A DNA stretch of 64,000 nucleotides from Paenisporosarcina quisquiliarum_A (GCF_043641925.1 NZ_JBHZRU010000018.1:1-64000), one strand, 5' to 3'. Shown: positions 9,154-18,709, numbered from the stretch's first letter. The notes: a model not told the origin generated them from the sequence alone. Translations and numbers: made by a program.

Positions 9154-9726
9154 CTAGGCTATTTCATTTAAAAAAGCTTGTAGAATTTTCTGTCCATCTT
9201 TAGTGCCAATGGATTCTGGGTGGAACTGTACACCGTATAACGGGTAATCGACATGTTGAATGGCCATGATCGAGTTGTCGTCCATAGATTGAGCAGTTGT
9301 CTTTATGCATGTGGGCAAACAAGATTCGTCTAATAGCAACGAATGATAACGCATAACAGGGAGGGGCTGAGGTAAATAAGCGAACATTCCTCCATTTGAA
9401 TGGCGAACAACCGAGATTTTCCCGTGCATGACTTGATTTGCTTGTTTTATTTTCCCGCCAAATGCTACACCTAGTAATTGATGTCCTAAGCACACACCAA
9501 GTATCGGAATGGTCTGATGGAATTGATGAATGATGGATAACGAATGATTCTTTTCAAGTGGTGAACCAGGACCAGGTGAAAGAACAATGGCTTTTACATG
9601 CATTGACTCAATTTCCTCAATAGATATCTCATCATACCGAGCCACATGCACCTCTTCACCGAGCATGGATAGGCTTTGGAACAAGTTATACGTAAACGAA
9701 TCATAGTGGTCAATTAGTAAAATCAT
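9154..9726 (-). CDS. trpG: Anthranilate synthase component II (glutamine amidotransferase)
   Basis: This class-I glutaminase supplies ammonia to TrpE. In 190 residues it shows the catalytic triad: nucleophile Cys in GVCLGHQLLG and His and Glu in YGVQFHPESI. It overlaps the trpE stop by four bases. In B. subtilis the equivalent glutaminase (PabA) is encoded in the folate operon and shared; here it sits inside the trp operon, as in staphylococci. No pabB is visible in this window, so whether it is also used for folate cannot be judged. Confidence 0.95.
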   Translation of the reverse strand: MILLIDHYDSFTYNLFQSLSMLGEEVHVARYDEISIEEIESMHVKAIVLSPGPGSPLEKNHSLSIIHQFHQTIPILGVCLGHQLLGVAFGGKIKQANQVMHGKISVVRHSNGGMFAYLPQPLPVMRYHSLLLDESCLPTCIKTTAQSMDDNSIMAIQHVDYPLYGVQFHPESIGTKDGQKILQAFLNEIA

Positions 9727-11090
9727 GACAACACCTCGAGCAATGACTTTGCTTTATGCAAAGTTTCTTCATATTCAGCCACTGGATTGGAGTCGTAAAC
9801 AATGCCTGCCCCAGCTTGAACATAAGCGGTTTGATTTTTTACCACAAAAGTTCGAATAGCTAAAGCGATGTCTAGATTTCCGTTGAATCCAATGTAACCA
9901 ACGGCTCCGCCATATACACCTCGTTTAACAGTTTCGAATTCCTGTATCAGCTGCATCGCACGTATTTTCGGTGCTCCAGATACGGTGCCCGCTGGGAGAC
10001 AAGCGATTAAAGCATCGAGTGGATGGAGATTTGGTTTGAGTGTGCCACACACTTCAGACACAAGATGCATCACATGCTGATATTTTTCAACTGTCATATA
10101 TTTCGTGAGATGAATGGACCCAATTTCACTAATGCGGCCTAAATCATTTCTCCCTAAATCGACCAGCATTCGATGTTCTGCTTGTTCTTTCGGATCGTTT
10201 TGTAACTCGGTTTGAAGTGCAGAGTCATCTTCTTTAGTAGCACCACGTTTTCGGGTACCAGCGATTGGATTCGTTGTCACTCGATTGCCTTTAATGTTCA
10301 ATAAACTCTCGGGCGAAGACCCAAGTATGACATGGTCATCAAAATCCACGTAAAACATATAAGGTGAAGGGTTTTCCTTCCGTAATTTCCGATACAAGGT
10401 AAATGAATTTTCTGTAAAGGGTGCTTCGAGTCTTTGGGATAAGACAATTTGAAAAATATCACCTGCGCGAATATGTTCTTTTGCTTTTTTCACTTGGTCA
10501 ACATAATGTTCTTTCGTAACGTTTGGTGTAAAAACAACAGCAGTTAAAGTGTCATCCGACGCGTTTTCTTTTATTTCTAATTGTCTCTGAATGTTTGTAA
10601 GTTCTGAGGGGTCTGTCCCTCTGTGTATAATCGTTACATCTTGCTTTAAATGGTCATAAACAATAATAGTTTCGTAGACAAGCAAATGGATGTCTGGCAT
10701 GTCACGATCGTCCAGCAACTGATTTCCTATGGACTCGTACTGCGCAATTACGTCATATCCAATATAGCCAACGGCACCGCCAGTAAAAGGGAAGTCATCA
10801 TCGTCATCTACTGTGAATGTCAGTAATGTTTTCAATACATCAAGAGGTTTTCCAAAATGCCTTTGGATTTCTTTTGTTCGTAAATCGGTTTCCAAAAGTT
10901 CCTTTTCAAACCCTCTATATTCTTTCATTGGATTGGAACCGATAAACGAATACCTGCCAGATTCCTCATGCTTTAATGAACTTTCCAATAAAAATTTTCG
11001 ATCTCCCTTTAATCGATGAAAAATAGAGATTGGTGTTAATGTGTCGCCATTTATCCGGAGACGATTTGTTTCATTTACTACACTACTCAT
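9723..11090 (-). CDS. trpE: Anthranilate synthase component I
   Basis: TrpE converts chorismate to anthranilate with ammonia from TrpG. The start at ATG 11090 (MSSVVNETN) follows AGAGGAG; a longer frame from 11150 lacks a site and would enter the T-box terminator. The 455-residue protein has an N-terminal domain with a likely LLESSLK feedback-site motif and the chorismate-binding domain: DIFQIVLSQRLEAPF, ATKEDD, HRMLVDLGRNDLGR, GTVSGAPKIRAM and GYIGFNGNLDIALAIRT. It is the first gene of the operon, directly downstream of the T-box. Confidence 0.96.
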   Translation of the reverse strand: MSSVVNETNRLRINGDTLTPISIFHRLKGDRKFLLESSLKHEESGRYSFIGSNPMKEYRGFEKELLETDLRTKEIQRHFGKPLDVLKTLLTFTVDDDDDFPFTGGAVGYIGYDVIAQYESIGNQLLDDRDMPDIHLLVYETIIVYDHLKQDVTIIHRGTDPSELTNIQRQLEIKENASDDTLTAVVFTPNVTKEHYVDQVKKAKEHIRAGDIFQIVLSQRLEAPFTENSFTLYRKLRKENPSPYMFYVDFDDHVILGSSPESLLNIKGNRVTTNPIAGTRKRGATKEDDSALQTELQNDPKEQAEHRMLVDLGRNDLGRISEIGSIHLTKYMTVEKYQHVMHLVSEVCGTLKPNLHPLDALIACLPAGTVSGAPKIRAMQLIQEFETVKRGVYGGAVGYIGFNGNLDIALAIRTFVVKNQTAYVQAGAGIVYDSNPVAEYEETLHKAKSLLEVLS

Positions 11091-11109
11091 GCTCAACTCT
11101 CCTCTGCTC

Positions 11110-11462
11110 AGGCACCGCAGAACGCAAAAAAGTCCCCTGCAAGTGAACAATAAAGTTCATCTGCAGAGGACGGAATGACCGCGGTGCCACCTCATTTAAA
11201 AGCCTATCGGGCTTTCACTTTAGGATCTGTAACGTAGATCAGACGTTTTCCCATACTCAGATTCTGGGAAACTCTCCAAAGTCCATTCACGCAATTCGTT
11301 TCTATCAGCTTCCACCAACCGCTGACTCTCTAAAAGAACGACCTTACGCTACTTCTCTTTGTCGTTGATTTCTCGGCTCTTCTCTTCTGTACTCAGCTCA
11401 TCTGTTCTAAATGGCGATGTCGCTCCCGACACCTTCTGCCTTAAATCCCGAACAAAAAAGTT
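11110..11462 (-). ncRNA. T-box leader, tRNA-Trp responsive
   Basis: The minus-strand leader ahead of trpE has the invariant T-box sequence AGGTGGCACCGCGGT at 11192-11178. It is followed by a terminator with 17-base arms 11155-11171 and 11132-11148 and then six T. Upstream, a Stem I with GGTGGAAGCTGA precedes GTGAATGGAC, in which TGG (11285-11283) is the likely Trp specifier codon followed by A. Uncharged tRNA-Trp would stabilise the antiterminator and switch the operon on. B. subtilis uses the TRAP protein for this operon instead. Confidence 0.93.
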
Positions 11463-11468
11463 GTTCTC

Positions 11469-11497
11469 ATCTTATTATGTCTAGTAGGATCTGTCAA
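11469..11497 (-). promoter_or_regulatory. Sigma-A promoter of the trp operon
   Basis: On the minus strand TTGACA (11497-11492) is separated by 17 bases from TAAGAT (11474-11469), just upstream of the T-box leader. The -35 is perfect and the spacing optimal. Confidence 0.85.
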
Positions 11498-11819
11498 TCA
11501 TAAACACGTTTTTTGGAAACTCCTGGACTTTCGCGCGTAGAAATCCATTGAGAGTGAAAGGTTTGGCTTTGAAAAAGTAAGATACCCAGTTGAAAGAGCA
11601 AGATTGTCACTTGAGCGTGAAAGGTCATGAGTATTTAAGCAAGTTCTATTTCCGAGATTTCTTCAACAATTTAAAGAAATGTTTGATGGAACCTCAGAAA
11701 ACGCTGGATGCATAAGGACAAACTACCCTCAAGAGCTCTCAAAATACATTCTAATTACGTCACTATCACAACTATATAATCATTTCGGTAATCGAAAAAT
11801 AAATCGAATTAGATATTGT

Positions 11820-11834
11820 AATATTCAAATAATA
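11820..11834 (+). promoter_or_regulatory. Possible CodY box upstream of dppA
   Basis: AATATTCAAATAATA matches 11 of 15 positions of the CodY consensus AATTTTCWGAAAATT. The B. subtilis dpp operon is CodY-repressed, so the site is plausible about 85 bases before dppA. In such AT-rich DNA an 11/15 match is weak. The remainder of 11498-11918 contains no gene I can support. Confidence 0.35.
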
Positions 11835-11918
11835 TTGTTAGAGTTTAATAATCATTTGCAGGGAATCATAGGATAATTAAACAATATCTCCAAAAAGCGA
11901 GGGGGAACACTACGATTT

Positions 11919-12743
11919 ATGAAGTATTTCATTTCAATAGACATGGAAGGAATCACAGGATTAGCTGATTACACTTTTGTTGATTCATCTAAACACAATT
12001 ATGAGAGAGCCCGCCGAATCATGACGGAAGAAGCGAATGTAATTATCGAAGGACTCCTTTTAAAAGGCGCAAAAGACATCCTTGTGAATGATAGTCATTC
12101 AAAGATGAATAATTTATTAGTAGAAGACTTACATACTGAAGCGACTTTGATTACAGGAGCGGTCAAGCCTTATTCCATGGTTCAATCGTTAGATCATACA
12201 TATGAAGGTGCTATTTTTGCTGGTTATCATTCTCGCGCTGGGCAGCCCGGGGTAATGAGCCATTCTATGACGTTTGGTGTTCGAAATATGTACATAAATG
12301 ATGTGGTCATTGGAGAACTCGGTTTCAATGCTTATGTTGCGGGGCATTTTGGAGTACCCGTTATATTAGTTGCTGGGGATGATGGTGCTTGCCGCGAAGC
12401 GGAAGCTCTTATTCCAAATATCACAACAGTCGCCGTAAAAGAGTCAATTACGCGACAAGCTGTAAAGACACTTCATCCAAAAAAATCTCAAGCTTTATTA
12501 AAAGAACATGTTCAAAAAGCAGTTGATAACCGCCATTTGGTGAAACCATTAACTCCGCCGGAAAATCCGACCTTAAGAATTGAGTTTAATAACTATGGCC
12601 AGGCAGAGTGGGCAGCGTTAATGCCTGGAACAGAAATTGAAAATGGAACGACGATTGTGAAGTTTGAAGCAATAGACATTTTGGAAGCGTATCGTGCGAT
12701 GCTAGTGCAAGTTGAGCTAGCTATGCAAACGACGTTCTGTTAG
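11919..12743 (+). CDS. dppA: D-aminopeptidase DppA (M55)
   Basis: DppA is a zinc D-aminopeptidase that removes N-terminal D-residues such as D-Ala from short peptides; the B. subtilis enzyme is a decameric cytoplasmic ring. In 274 residues all five known metal ligands appear at their B. subtilis numbering: Asp8 and Glu10 (SIDMEGITG), His60 (NDSH), His104 (GYHSRAG) and Glu133 (VIGELGFNA). His115, in the catalytic region, is also present. The ATG at 11919 follows GAGGGGG. It is the first gene of a dppABCDE-ykfABCD operon and is separated from dppB by 12 bases. Confidence 0.95.
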   Translation: MKYFISIDMEGITGLADYTFVDSSKHNYERARRIMTEEANVIIEGLLLKGAKDILVNDSHSKMNNLLVEDLHTEATLITGAVKPYSMVQSLDHTYEGAIFAGYHSRAGQPGVMSHSMTFGVRNMYINDVVIGELGFNAYVAGHFGVPVILVAGDDGACREAEALIPNITTVAVKESITRQAVKTLHPKKSQALLKEHVQKAVDNRHLVKPLTPPENPTLRIEFNNYGQAEWAALMPGTEIENGTTIVKFEAIDILEAYRAMLVQVELAMQTTFC

Positions 12744-12755
12744 GGGGGATCGCTA

Positions 12756-13691
12756 GTGCTCGCATATACAATTAAGCGATTTTTCATGATGATCGTGACA
12801 ATCTTAATTATTTCGACTTTGACATTTATTTTAATGCATTCAATTCCAGGCTCACCTTTCAATGAAGAACGGACAACCAATGAAACAATTCAAGCGAATT
12901 TAGAGAAATTCTATAAGTTAGATGAGCCTTTACCAGTTCAGTACTTATATTACTTAAAATCAATTGTCACGTTTGATTTTGGACCATCTATTAAAAAGCC
13001 AAATGAAACGGTCAATGAATTACTAGCAAGAGGTTTCCCGATATCATTTGAACTTGGAATGACGACAATTTTAGTTGCGGTGATTTCTGGTATATTACTT
13101 GGAACCTTTGCAGCACTTAGACATAATGGTTTCATCGATTATTTCGCCATGACGTTTGCGGTTGTAGGGATATCTGTTCCAAACTTTGTACTTGCTACAT
13201 TGCTGATCCAAAAGCTAGCGGTCGATTATAATATATTCCCTCCTGCGACCTGGTCGAGCCCTATGCATATGGTGCTGCCGGTACTCGCGTTGGCAACGGG
13301 ACCAATGGCGATTATTGCCCGTTTGACTCGCTCGTCTATGTTAGAGGTGCTTACACAAGACTATATTCGAATGGCGAAAGCAAAAGGGCTATCACCATTT
13401 CGAATTGTGGCACGACATGCGCTTCGAAATGCACTAATGCCTGTTGTGACGATTATGGGAACGATGCTTGCAGGGATATTAACCGGGACATTCGTAATTG
13501 AAAAAATCTTTGCCATTCCTGGGATGGGTAAATATTTTGTTGAAAGCATAAATAACCGAGACTATCCAGTTATCATGGGCACGACCGTTTTTTACAGTAC
13601 GTTCCTCGTATTCATGTTATTTGTCGTTGATATCGTTTACGGATTACTAGATCCTCGGATTAAGTTACATAAGAAAGCGGGGGATGCGTGA
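12756..13691 (+). CDS. dppB: Dipeptide ABC transporter permease DppB
   Basis: One of two integral-membrane subunits of the dipeptide/murein-tripeptide importer. The 311-residue protein starts at GTG 12756 behind TAGGGGGGA. It has the N-terminal TM segment and periplasmic-type loop of the family (MHSIPGSPFNEE), six predicted spans, and the EAA loop DYIRMAKAKGLSPFRIVARHALRNA that contacts the ATPases. Its last bases overlap the dppC start. Confidence 0.95.
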   Translation: MLAYTIKRFFMMIVTILIISTLTFILMHSIPGSPFNEERTTNETIQANLEKFYKLDEPLPVQYLYYLKSIVTFDFGPSIKKPNETVNELLARGFPISFELGMTTILVAVISGILLGTFAALRHNGFIDYFAMTFAVVGISVPNFVLATLLIQKLAVDYNIFPPATWSSPMHMVLPVLALATGPMAIIARLTRSSMLEVLTQDYIRMAKAKGLSPFRIVARHALRNALMPVVTIMGTMLAGILTGTFVIEKIFAIPGMGKYFVESINNRDYPVIMGTTVFYSTFLVFMLFVVDIVYGLLDPRIKLHKKAGDA

Positions 13692-14644
13692 TGACAAACA
13701 ACCACGAATCAACAACCGTATCACCCAACCAAATACCAGACGAGTGGTTTCGTAAAAAAGACAAAGATTTAATCGAAGCAGAAGCTGTCGTACGACCATC
13801 GCTCTCTTATTGGAAAGATGCTTGGCGACGACTAAAACAAAATAAATTGGCCATGACAGGGTTAATATTCCTTGTGATATTAGCGTTACTTGCCATATTT
13901 GGTCCGGTTTTTTCGCCTCATGCGGTAGATGGAATGGACTTGCCTAATCAAAATCAGCCACCAAGTGCTGAGCATTTATTTGGAACGGATGAAATGGGAC
14001 GAGATGTCTTTACTCGAACTTGGTATGGTGCACGCATTTCATTGTTTGTCGCACTAGCTGCAGCACTAATTGATTTCTTTATTGGCATCATATATGGCGG
14101 CATTAGTGGCTATAAAGGTGGCCGAGCTGATGGGATTATGATGAGAGTCATCGAAGTACTATATGGCTTGCCACATTTATTGGTTGTGATCTTATTGATG
14201 GTTGTAATGGGACCAAGTTTAACAACCATTATTATTGCGTTGACGATTACCGGATGGGTAGGAATGGCGCGGATTGTGCGCGGACAAGTGTTGCAAATTA
14301 AGAATTACGAATTTGTAACTGCGTCGAAATCATTCGGAGCTAAGACACCACGTATAATTCGAAAGAATTTATTGCCAAATACAATGGGTCCAATTATTGT
14401 CCAAATGACTTTGACTGTACCAAGTGCTATTTTCGCTGAGGCATTCTTGAGTTTCTTAGGCTTAGGTATTCAAGCTCCGTTTGCGAGTTGGGGAGTTATG
14501 GCGAATGATGCACTTCCTGTTATTTTGTCGGGTCATTGGTGGCGTCTATTCTTCCCAGCGTTCTTTATTTCATTTACGATGTTCGCATTTAATGTCTTAG
14601 GTGACGGTTTGCAAGATGCGCTCGATCCGAAGTTGAGGGGGTGA
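13688..14644 (+). CDS. dppC: Dipeptide ABC transporter permease DppC
   Basis: Second permease subunit, 318 residues. The family's N-terminal OppC_N segment WKDAWRRLKQNKLAMTG precedes the first span, HLFGTDEMGRDVFTR is the classic DppC/OppC motif, and NYEFVTASKSFGAKTPRIIRKNLLPN is the EAA loop. The start is GTG 13688 or the adjacent ATG 13691; both overlap dppB. The end overlaps dppD as well, so dppB, dppC and dppD are translationally coupled. Confidence 0.95.
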   Translation: MMTNNHESTTVSPNQIPDEWFRKKDKDLIEAEAVVRPSLSYWKDAWRRLKQNKLAMTGLIFLVILALLAIFGPVFSPHAVDGMDLPNQNQPPSAEHLFGTDEMGRDVFTRTWYGARISLFVALAAALIDFFIGIIYGGISGYKGGRADGIMMRVIEVLYGLPHLLVVILLMVVMGPSLTTIIIALTITGWVGMARIVRGQVLQIKNYEFVTASKSFGAKTPRIIRKNLLPNTMGPIIVQMTLTVPSAIFAEAFLSFLGLGIQAPFASWGVMANDALPVILSGHWWRLFFPAFFISFTMFAFNVLGDGLQDALDPKLRG

Positions 14645-15777
14645 CACACATGAATGAACATCAATTATATCTAGCGAAAGAAATGGAAAAAGAAAAGAGA
14701 GATGAGCTCAGTAGAATGAAGAAACAGAGTCAATCTGTTCCTAGTTATAAAACAAAGAAACAGAAAATGATTTCAGAAGAAGTCATTTTAGAAGTTGATA
14801 ATTTACATGTTCAATTCAGTACTTTTGGTGGAAGTGTTCACGCAGTTCGAGGAGTGTCATTCAATCTTCGGAAAGGCGAAACACTCGCGATAGTTGGTGA
14901 ATCAGGTTGTGGGAAATCGGTTACGTCAAATGCCATTATGGGACTCATTCCTCAGCCGCCAGGACGAATTTCTGAAGGTCGTGTCATGTTCAAAAATCAA
15001 GAACTGACCAAGATGACGAAGAAACAGATGCGAAAAGTGCAGGGGGTCGACATTTCTATGATCTTCCAAGATCCAATGACGGCGTTAAACCCAACGTTAA
15101 CGATTGGAGAACAGTTAACGGAAGGTGTCCGAACACATACCAATGCGAGCAAATCAGAAGCAAAGGCAAAAGCGCTGGATATGCTTCGCTTAGTAGGAAT
15201 TCCAAATCCACAAGAACGTCTCAAGCAATACCCCCATCAATTTTCAGGAGGAATGAGACAGCGTATTGTGATTGCGATGGCACTCATTTGTGAGCCGGAA
15301 TTATTGATTGCGGATGAACCAACTACTGCTCTGGATGTAACAATTCAAGCACAAATCCTAGAATTGTTCGAAGAGATTCAACAAAAGACAGGTGTTTCGA
15401 TTGTGTTGATTACGCATGATTTAGGTGTAGTCGCCAAAATTGCTGATCGGATTGCGGTTATGTACGCAGGAAAAATCATTGAGCTTGGCACGAAGCGAGA
15501 AATTTTCTACACACCTCAACATCCGTATACACAAGGATTACTTAAATCGGTTCCTCGTCTTGATTTACTTGAGGAAGAGCTTCAACCGATTGAAGGCACA
15601 CCACCAGATTTATTCTCACCACCAACGGGCTGTCCATTTACAGCGAGGTGTCCGTTTGCGATGGAAGTGTGTGAGCATATTCATCCACCTACAACGGAGA
15701 AGTCTTCGTCACACCAAGTAGATTGTTGGTTACAAGATGAACGAGCACAAGCTTTTCGTGATGAATTAAAAGTATGA
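14641..15777 (+). CDS. dppD: Dipeptide ABC transporter ATPase DppD
   Basis: One of the two ATPases energising uptake. The 378-residue protein has Walker A GESGCGKS, signature FSGGMRQR, Walker B LLIADEPTTALD and the H-loop LITHDLG. The C-terminal oligopeptide-transporter extension has Cys residues in TGCPFTARCPFAMEVC. An unusual charged N-terminal extension of about 45 residues precedes the ATPase domain. Starts are possible at GTG 14641 (overlapping dppC) or ATG 14650. The partner ATPase is ykfD at 20763. Confidence 0.94.
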   Translation: MTHMNEHQLYLAKEMEKEKRDELSRMKKQSQSVPSYKTKKQKMISEEVILEVDNLHVQFSTFGGSVHAVRGVSFNLRKGETLAIVGESGCGKSVTSNAIMGLIPQPPGRISEGRVMFKNQELTKMTKKQMRKVQGVDISMIFQDPMTALNPTLTIGEQLTEGVRTHTNASKSEAKAKALDMLRLVGIPNPQERLKQYPHQFSGGMRQRIVIAMALICEPELLIADEPTTALDVTIQAQILELFEEIQQKTGVSIVLITHDLGVVAKIADRIAVMYAGKIIELGTKREIFYTPQHPYTQGLLKSVPRLDLLEEELQPIEGTPPDLFSPPTGCPFTARCPFAMEVCEHIHPPTTEKSSSHQVDCWLQDERAQAFRDELKV

Positions 15778-15900
15778 GTTTGTGGATTTCAGTACATGAA
15801 TAGAACTTGCACCAACTATTGAGCAACAACTCAAAAACCGGTTGAACGCACTTATGTGCAAAATGATATAGTTCAAACAATTAACCAAGGGGGAACAAAC

Positions 15901-17538
15901 ATGAAGAAGTGGTTACTATTAGTGCTGACAGCGTTGCTAGTTACAGTATTGGCAGCTTGTACGGCGAATAATGATGCAGGTGAGAAACCATCAGGTGATA
16001 GCGACAAAGGGGAAGAAAAAACGGAAGAGAAAGTTCTTTACTTAAATAATGGAAATGAACCAACTACGTTTGATCCATCAGTTGGATTTGATGCGGTTTC
16101 ATGGAATGCATTGAATAACTTGATGGAAGGCCTAACTCGTTTAGGTGAAGATCATTTACCAAAAGAAGCAACAGCTGAAACAATTGATGTTTCAGAAGAT
16201 GGATTGACGTATACATTCAACATTCGTGAAGATGCAAAATGGTCAAATGGCGATGCTGTAACAGCAAATGATTTCTTATATGGATGGACACGTATGTTAG
16301 ATCCGAATACAGCTTCACCAGCGGCATTTTTAGGCTACTTCATCGAAGGAGCGGAAGCGTTCAATACGGGTGAAGGTAGGATTGAAGATGTAGGAATGAA
16401 AGTTGTAGATGAAAAAACATTTGAAGTAAAATTAACAGCTCCAACTGATGCATTTTTAAACATTATTACAAACCCAAGCTTTTTCCCAGTTAATGAAAAA
16501 GTGGCAACTGAAAATCCAGAATGGTTCACGGAAGCGGACTCATTCGTGGGTAACGGACCATTCCAATTAGCTAAATGGGAACATGATGTGAAAATGGTAT
16601 TCGAAAAGAATGCTGAGTACTGGGATGCAGAAACAGTTAAGTTAGATAAAGTCGAGTGGGCTATGGTAAATGACTCGAATACGGAATACCAAATGTACCA
16701 AGCTAACGAGCTTGATGTATCAGATGTTCCAGCAGAACTATCGGAGCAACTAATGGATAGCGAGGAAGTATCTGTTCAAGATCAAGCAGGAACGTACTTC
16801 TATCGTTTCAATACAACGATGGAGCCATTTACAAACGCTAAGATTAGAAAAGCATTTGCACTTGCTGTGAATCAAGAGCAAATCGTTGAATTCGTAACGA
16901 AAAATGGTGAAAAACCAGCACACGGTTTCGTATCTTACGGATTCCAAGGTCCGGACGGAAAAGACTTCCGTGATGCTGTTGGAAATTTAGTTGAGTTTAA
17001 CGCAGAAGAAGCGAAGAAATTGTTAGAAGAGGGTATGGCTGAAGAAGGCTACGAAACATTACCAACTGTGACTCTAACATATGCTACTTCAGATACACAT
17101 CAAAACATTGCAGTCGCTTTACAAGCACAATTTAAAGAAGCTTTAGGTGTAGATGTGGAGCTTGCGAATGTGGAATCAAGTGTGTTTGCTTCTGAACAAA
17201 AAGAATTGAAGTATCAATTATCACGTTCATCTTTCTTACATGATTATGCGGATCCAGTGAACGCAATTGAAAGCTTTATCACAGGTTCATCCATGAACCG
17301 TACAGGCTGGTCAAATGCTGAATTTGATAAGTTGATTGCTGATGCAAAAGCTGAAACAGATCCAGCTGTACGTTGGAAGCATTTGATGGATGCTGAGAAA
17401 TTATTAATGGAAGAAGCTCCTATTTTCCCAATTCACTTCTATAACCAAGTGGCTTTACAAAAGCCAGGTTTGAGCGGGATTGTTCGTCACCCAGTGGGTT
17501 ACTTAGAGTTGAAATGGGCAGATAAATCTGCTGAATAG
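15901..17538 (+). CDS. dppE: Dipeptide-binding lipoprotein DppE
   Basis: The extracellular solute-binding component, lipid-anchored: signal peptide MKKWLLLVLTALLVTVLAAC with the lipobox Cys at residue 20, followed by a charged linker. The mature part is a family-5 extracellular solute-binding domain (LYLNNGNEPTTFDPSVGFDA, YGWTRMLDP, FVGNGPFQLAKWEHD), total 545 residues. The ATG at 15901 follows AAGGGGG. The gene is followed by two strong hairpins (17549-17625) that may protect the upstream message, as is common for abundant binding proteins. Confidence 0.95.
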   Translation: MKKWLLLVLTALLVTVLAACTANNDAGEKPSGDSDKGEEKTEEKVLYLNNGNEPTTFDPSVGFDAVSWNALNNLMEGLTRLGEDHLPKEATAETIDVSEDGLTYTFNIREDAKWSNGDAVTANDFLYGWTRMLDPNTASPAAFLGYFIEGAEAFNTGEGRIEDVGMKVVDEKTFEVKLTAPTDAFLNIITNPSFFPVNEKVATENPEWFTEADSFVGNGPFQLAKWEHDVKMVFEKNAEYWDAETVKLDKVEWAMVNDSNTEYQMYQANELDVSDVPAELSEQLMDSEEVSVQDQAGTYFYRFNTTMEPFTNAKIRKAFALAVNQEQIVEFVTKNGEKPAHGFVSYGFQGPDGKDFRDAVGNLVEFNAEEAKKLLEEGMAEEGYETLPTVTLTYATSDTHQNIAVALQAQFKEALGVDVELANVESSVFASEQKELKYQLSRSSFLHDYADPVNAIESFITGSSMNRTGWSNAEFDKLIADAKAETDPAVRWKHLMDAEKLLMEEAPIFPIHFYNQVALQKPGLSGIVRHPVGYLELKWADKSAE

Positions 17539-17548
17539 TACAAGAGGT

Positions 17549-17573
17549 TGCGGCGTTGCACTAGCGCGCCGCA
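17549..17573 (+). other. GC-rich hairpin after dppE
   Basis: A 7-bp stem of TGCGGCG (17549-17555) with CGCCGCA (17567-17573) lies 11 bases after the dppE stop and has no T tail. A role as mRNA 3' stabiliser or partial terminator in the operon is inferred. Confidence 0.5.
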
Positions 17574-17581
17574 CACTTCTG

Positions 17582-17625
17582 TTAATAAAAGAAGTTATAC
17601 TAGGAGGTATATCTTGTTTTATTAA
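17582..17625 (+). other. Long hairpin exposing AGGAGG in its loop
   Basis: TTAATAAAA (17582-17590) pairs with TTTTATTAA (17617-17625); inside it AAG with CTT and TATAC with GTATA extend the stem. The loop contains TAGGAG at the start of TAGGAGGT, a near-perfect ribosome binding site with no real gene behind it: the TTG nine bases on reads only three codons. The stretch 17626-17769 to ykfA holds nothing else I recognise. Confidence 0.5.
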
Positions 17626-17769
17626 TAGAAGACAGGACTCCAAAGCAGTTGGCGTGCTGGGCTTAGTGGTCGCTTCACTTAAATATCGAATGTAATTGAA
17701 ACCGACTAACTTGAAAGAAAATCATCAGTAACGTTTAACAAAACCAAACAAAAAAGAGGGGTAATTCAT

Positions 17770-18693
17770 ATGCGCATTAGACCACCGAGATTACAAAAAG
17801 GGGACACAATCGGAATCATCTCTCCTTCGAGTCCACCTAATTTAGAAAGCTTGCAACGATCCTTGTCGTTTTTAGAAAGACTTGGCTTAAACGTCAAAAT
17901 GGGCAAACATGTTGAAAGCAAACATGGCTATCTTGCGGGTACTGATGAGGACCGATTATCAGATTTACATGAAATGCTTGCAGACCCTGAAATCAAAGGC
18001 ATCATTTGTGCTGGAGGCGGTTACGGAGCGGGAAGGTATGCAGATCGAATTGATGTGCAATTAATGGCTGAACAACCGAAAATATTGTGGGGATACAGCG
18101 ATATCACCTATTTACACACGACAATTGGTCAGTATGCGAATGTCGTTACTTTCCATGGACCAATGCTCGCTTCAGATGTTGGATTGGACACATTCCAAGA
18201 CTTGTCTGCAAAAATGTTCAATCAATTGTTTGAACCGATCGAACTTCATTATTCAGAAGCGATTTCACCACTTACTTCATTGGGTGGCGGTGTTGCTCAA
18301 GGAGAATTGGTAGGAGGGAATCTCTCGTTACTCGTTAGTGCACTCGGTACTAAGTTTGAAATTGATACACGAGGGAAGCTGTTATTAATAGAAGATGTGG
18401 ATGAAGAGCCATATCAAATTGATAGCATGTTAAACCAATTGCGTTTAGCTGGAAAGTTAAATGAGGCAGCTGGAATCGTCGTTGGCGATTTTGCTCGTGC
18501 AGAACCGAAAAAACGTAAAGAAACCCTTTCACTAGAAGAGGTATTACAACATTACTTGGGAGATTTAAGTAAACCGGTTGTTACAGGATTCAAAATCGGA
18601 CACTGTGAACCGCATTTTGCTATTCCTCTAGGTGTAGAAGCACGATTAGATGGAGATTCGAAAACACTTACAATTTTACCAGGCGTCGAATAA
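17770..18693 (+). CDS. ykfA: LD-carboxypeptidase family protein YkfA (S66)
   Basis: S66 peptidases cut the L-Lys/Dap-D-Ala bond of murein tetrapeptides in the cytoplasm. The 307-residue protein opens with GDTIGIISPSSPP and carries the Ser nucleophile in WGYSDITYLHT, Glu in LLLIEDVDEEPYQID and His in KIGHCEPHFAIPLG, the expected Ser-Glu-His set. The ATG at 17770 follows AAAAGAGGGG. Its place after dppE matches B. subtilis, and with DppA, YkfB and YkfC it would dismantle imported cell-wall peptides. Confidence 0.92.
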   Translation: MRIRPPRLQKGDTIGIISPSSPPNLESLQRSLSFLERLGLNVKMGKHVESKHGYLAGTDEDRLSDLHEMLADPEIKGIICAGGGYGAGRYADRIDVQLMAEQPKILWGYSDITYLHTTIGQYANVVTFHGPMLASDVGLDTFQDLSAKMFNQLFEPIELHYSEAISPLTSLGGGVAQGELVGGNLSLLVSALGTKFEIDTRGKLLLIEDVDEEPYQIDSMLNQLRLAGKLNEAAGIVVGDFARAEPKKRKETLSLEEVLQHYLGDLSKPVVTGFKIGHCEPHFAIPLGVEARLDGDSKTLTILPGVE

Positions 18694-18709
18694 ATGGAGG
18701 TGTCCGAAC

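Noticed and set aside
11679..11876. Open frame of 65 codons upstream of dppA
   Set aside because: No ribosome site, biased composition, and it covers the likely dppA regulatory region.
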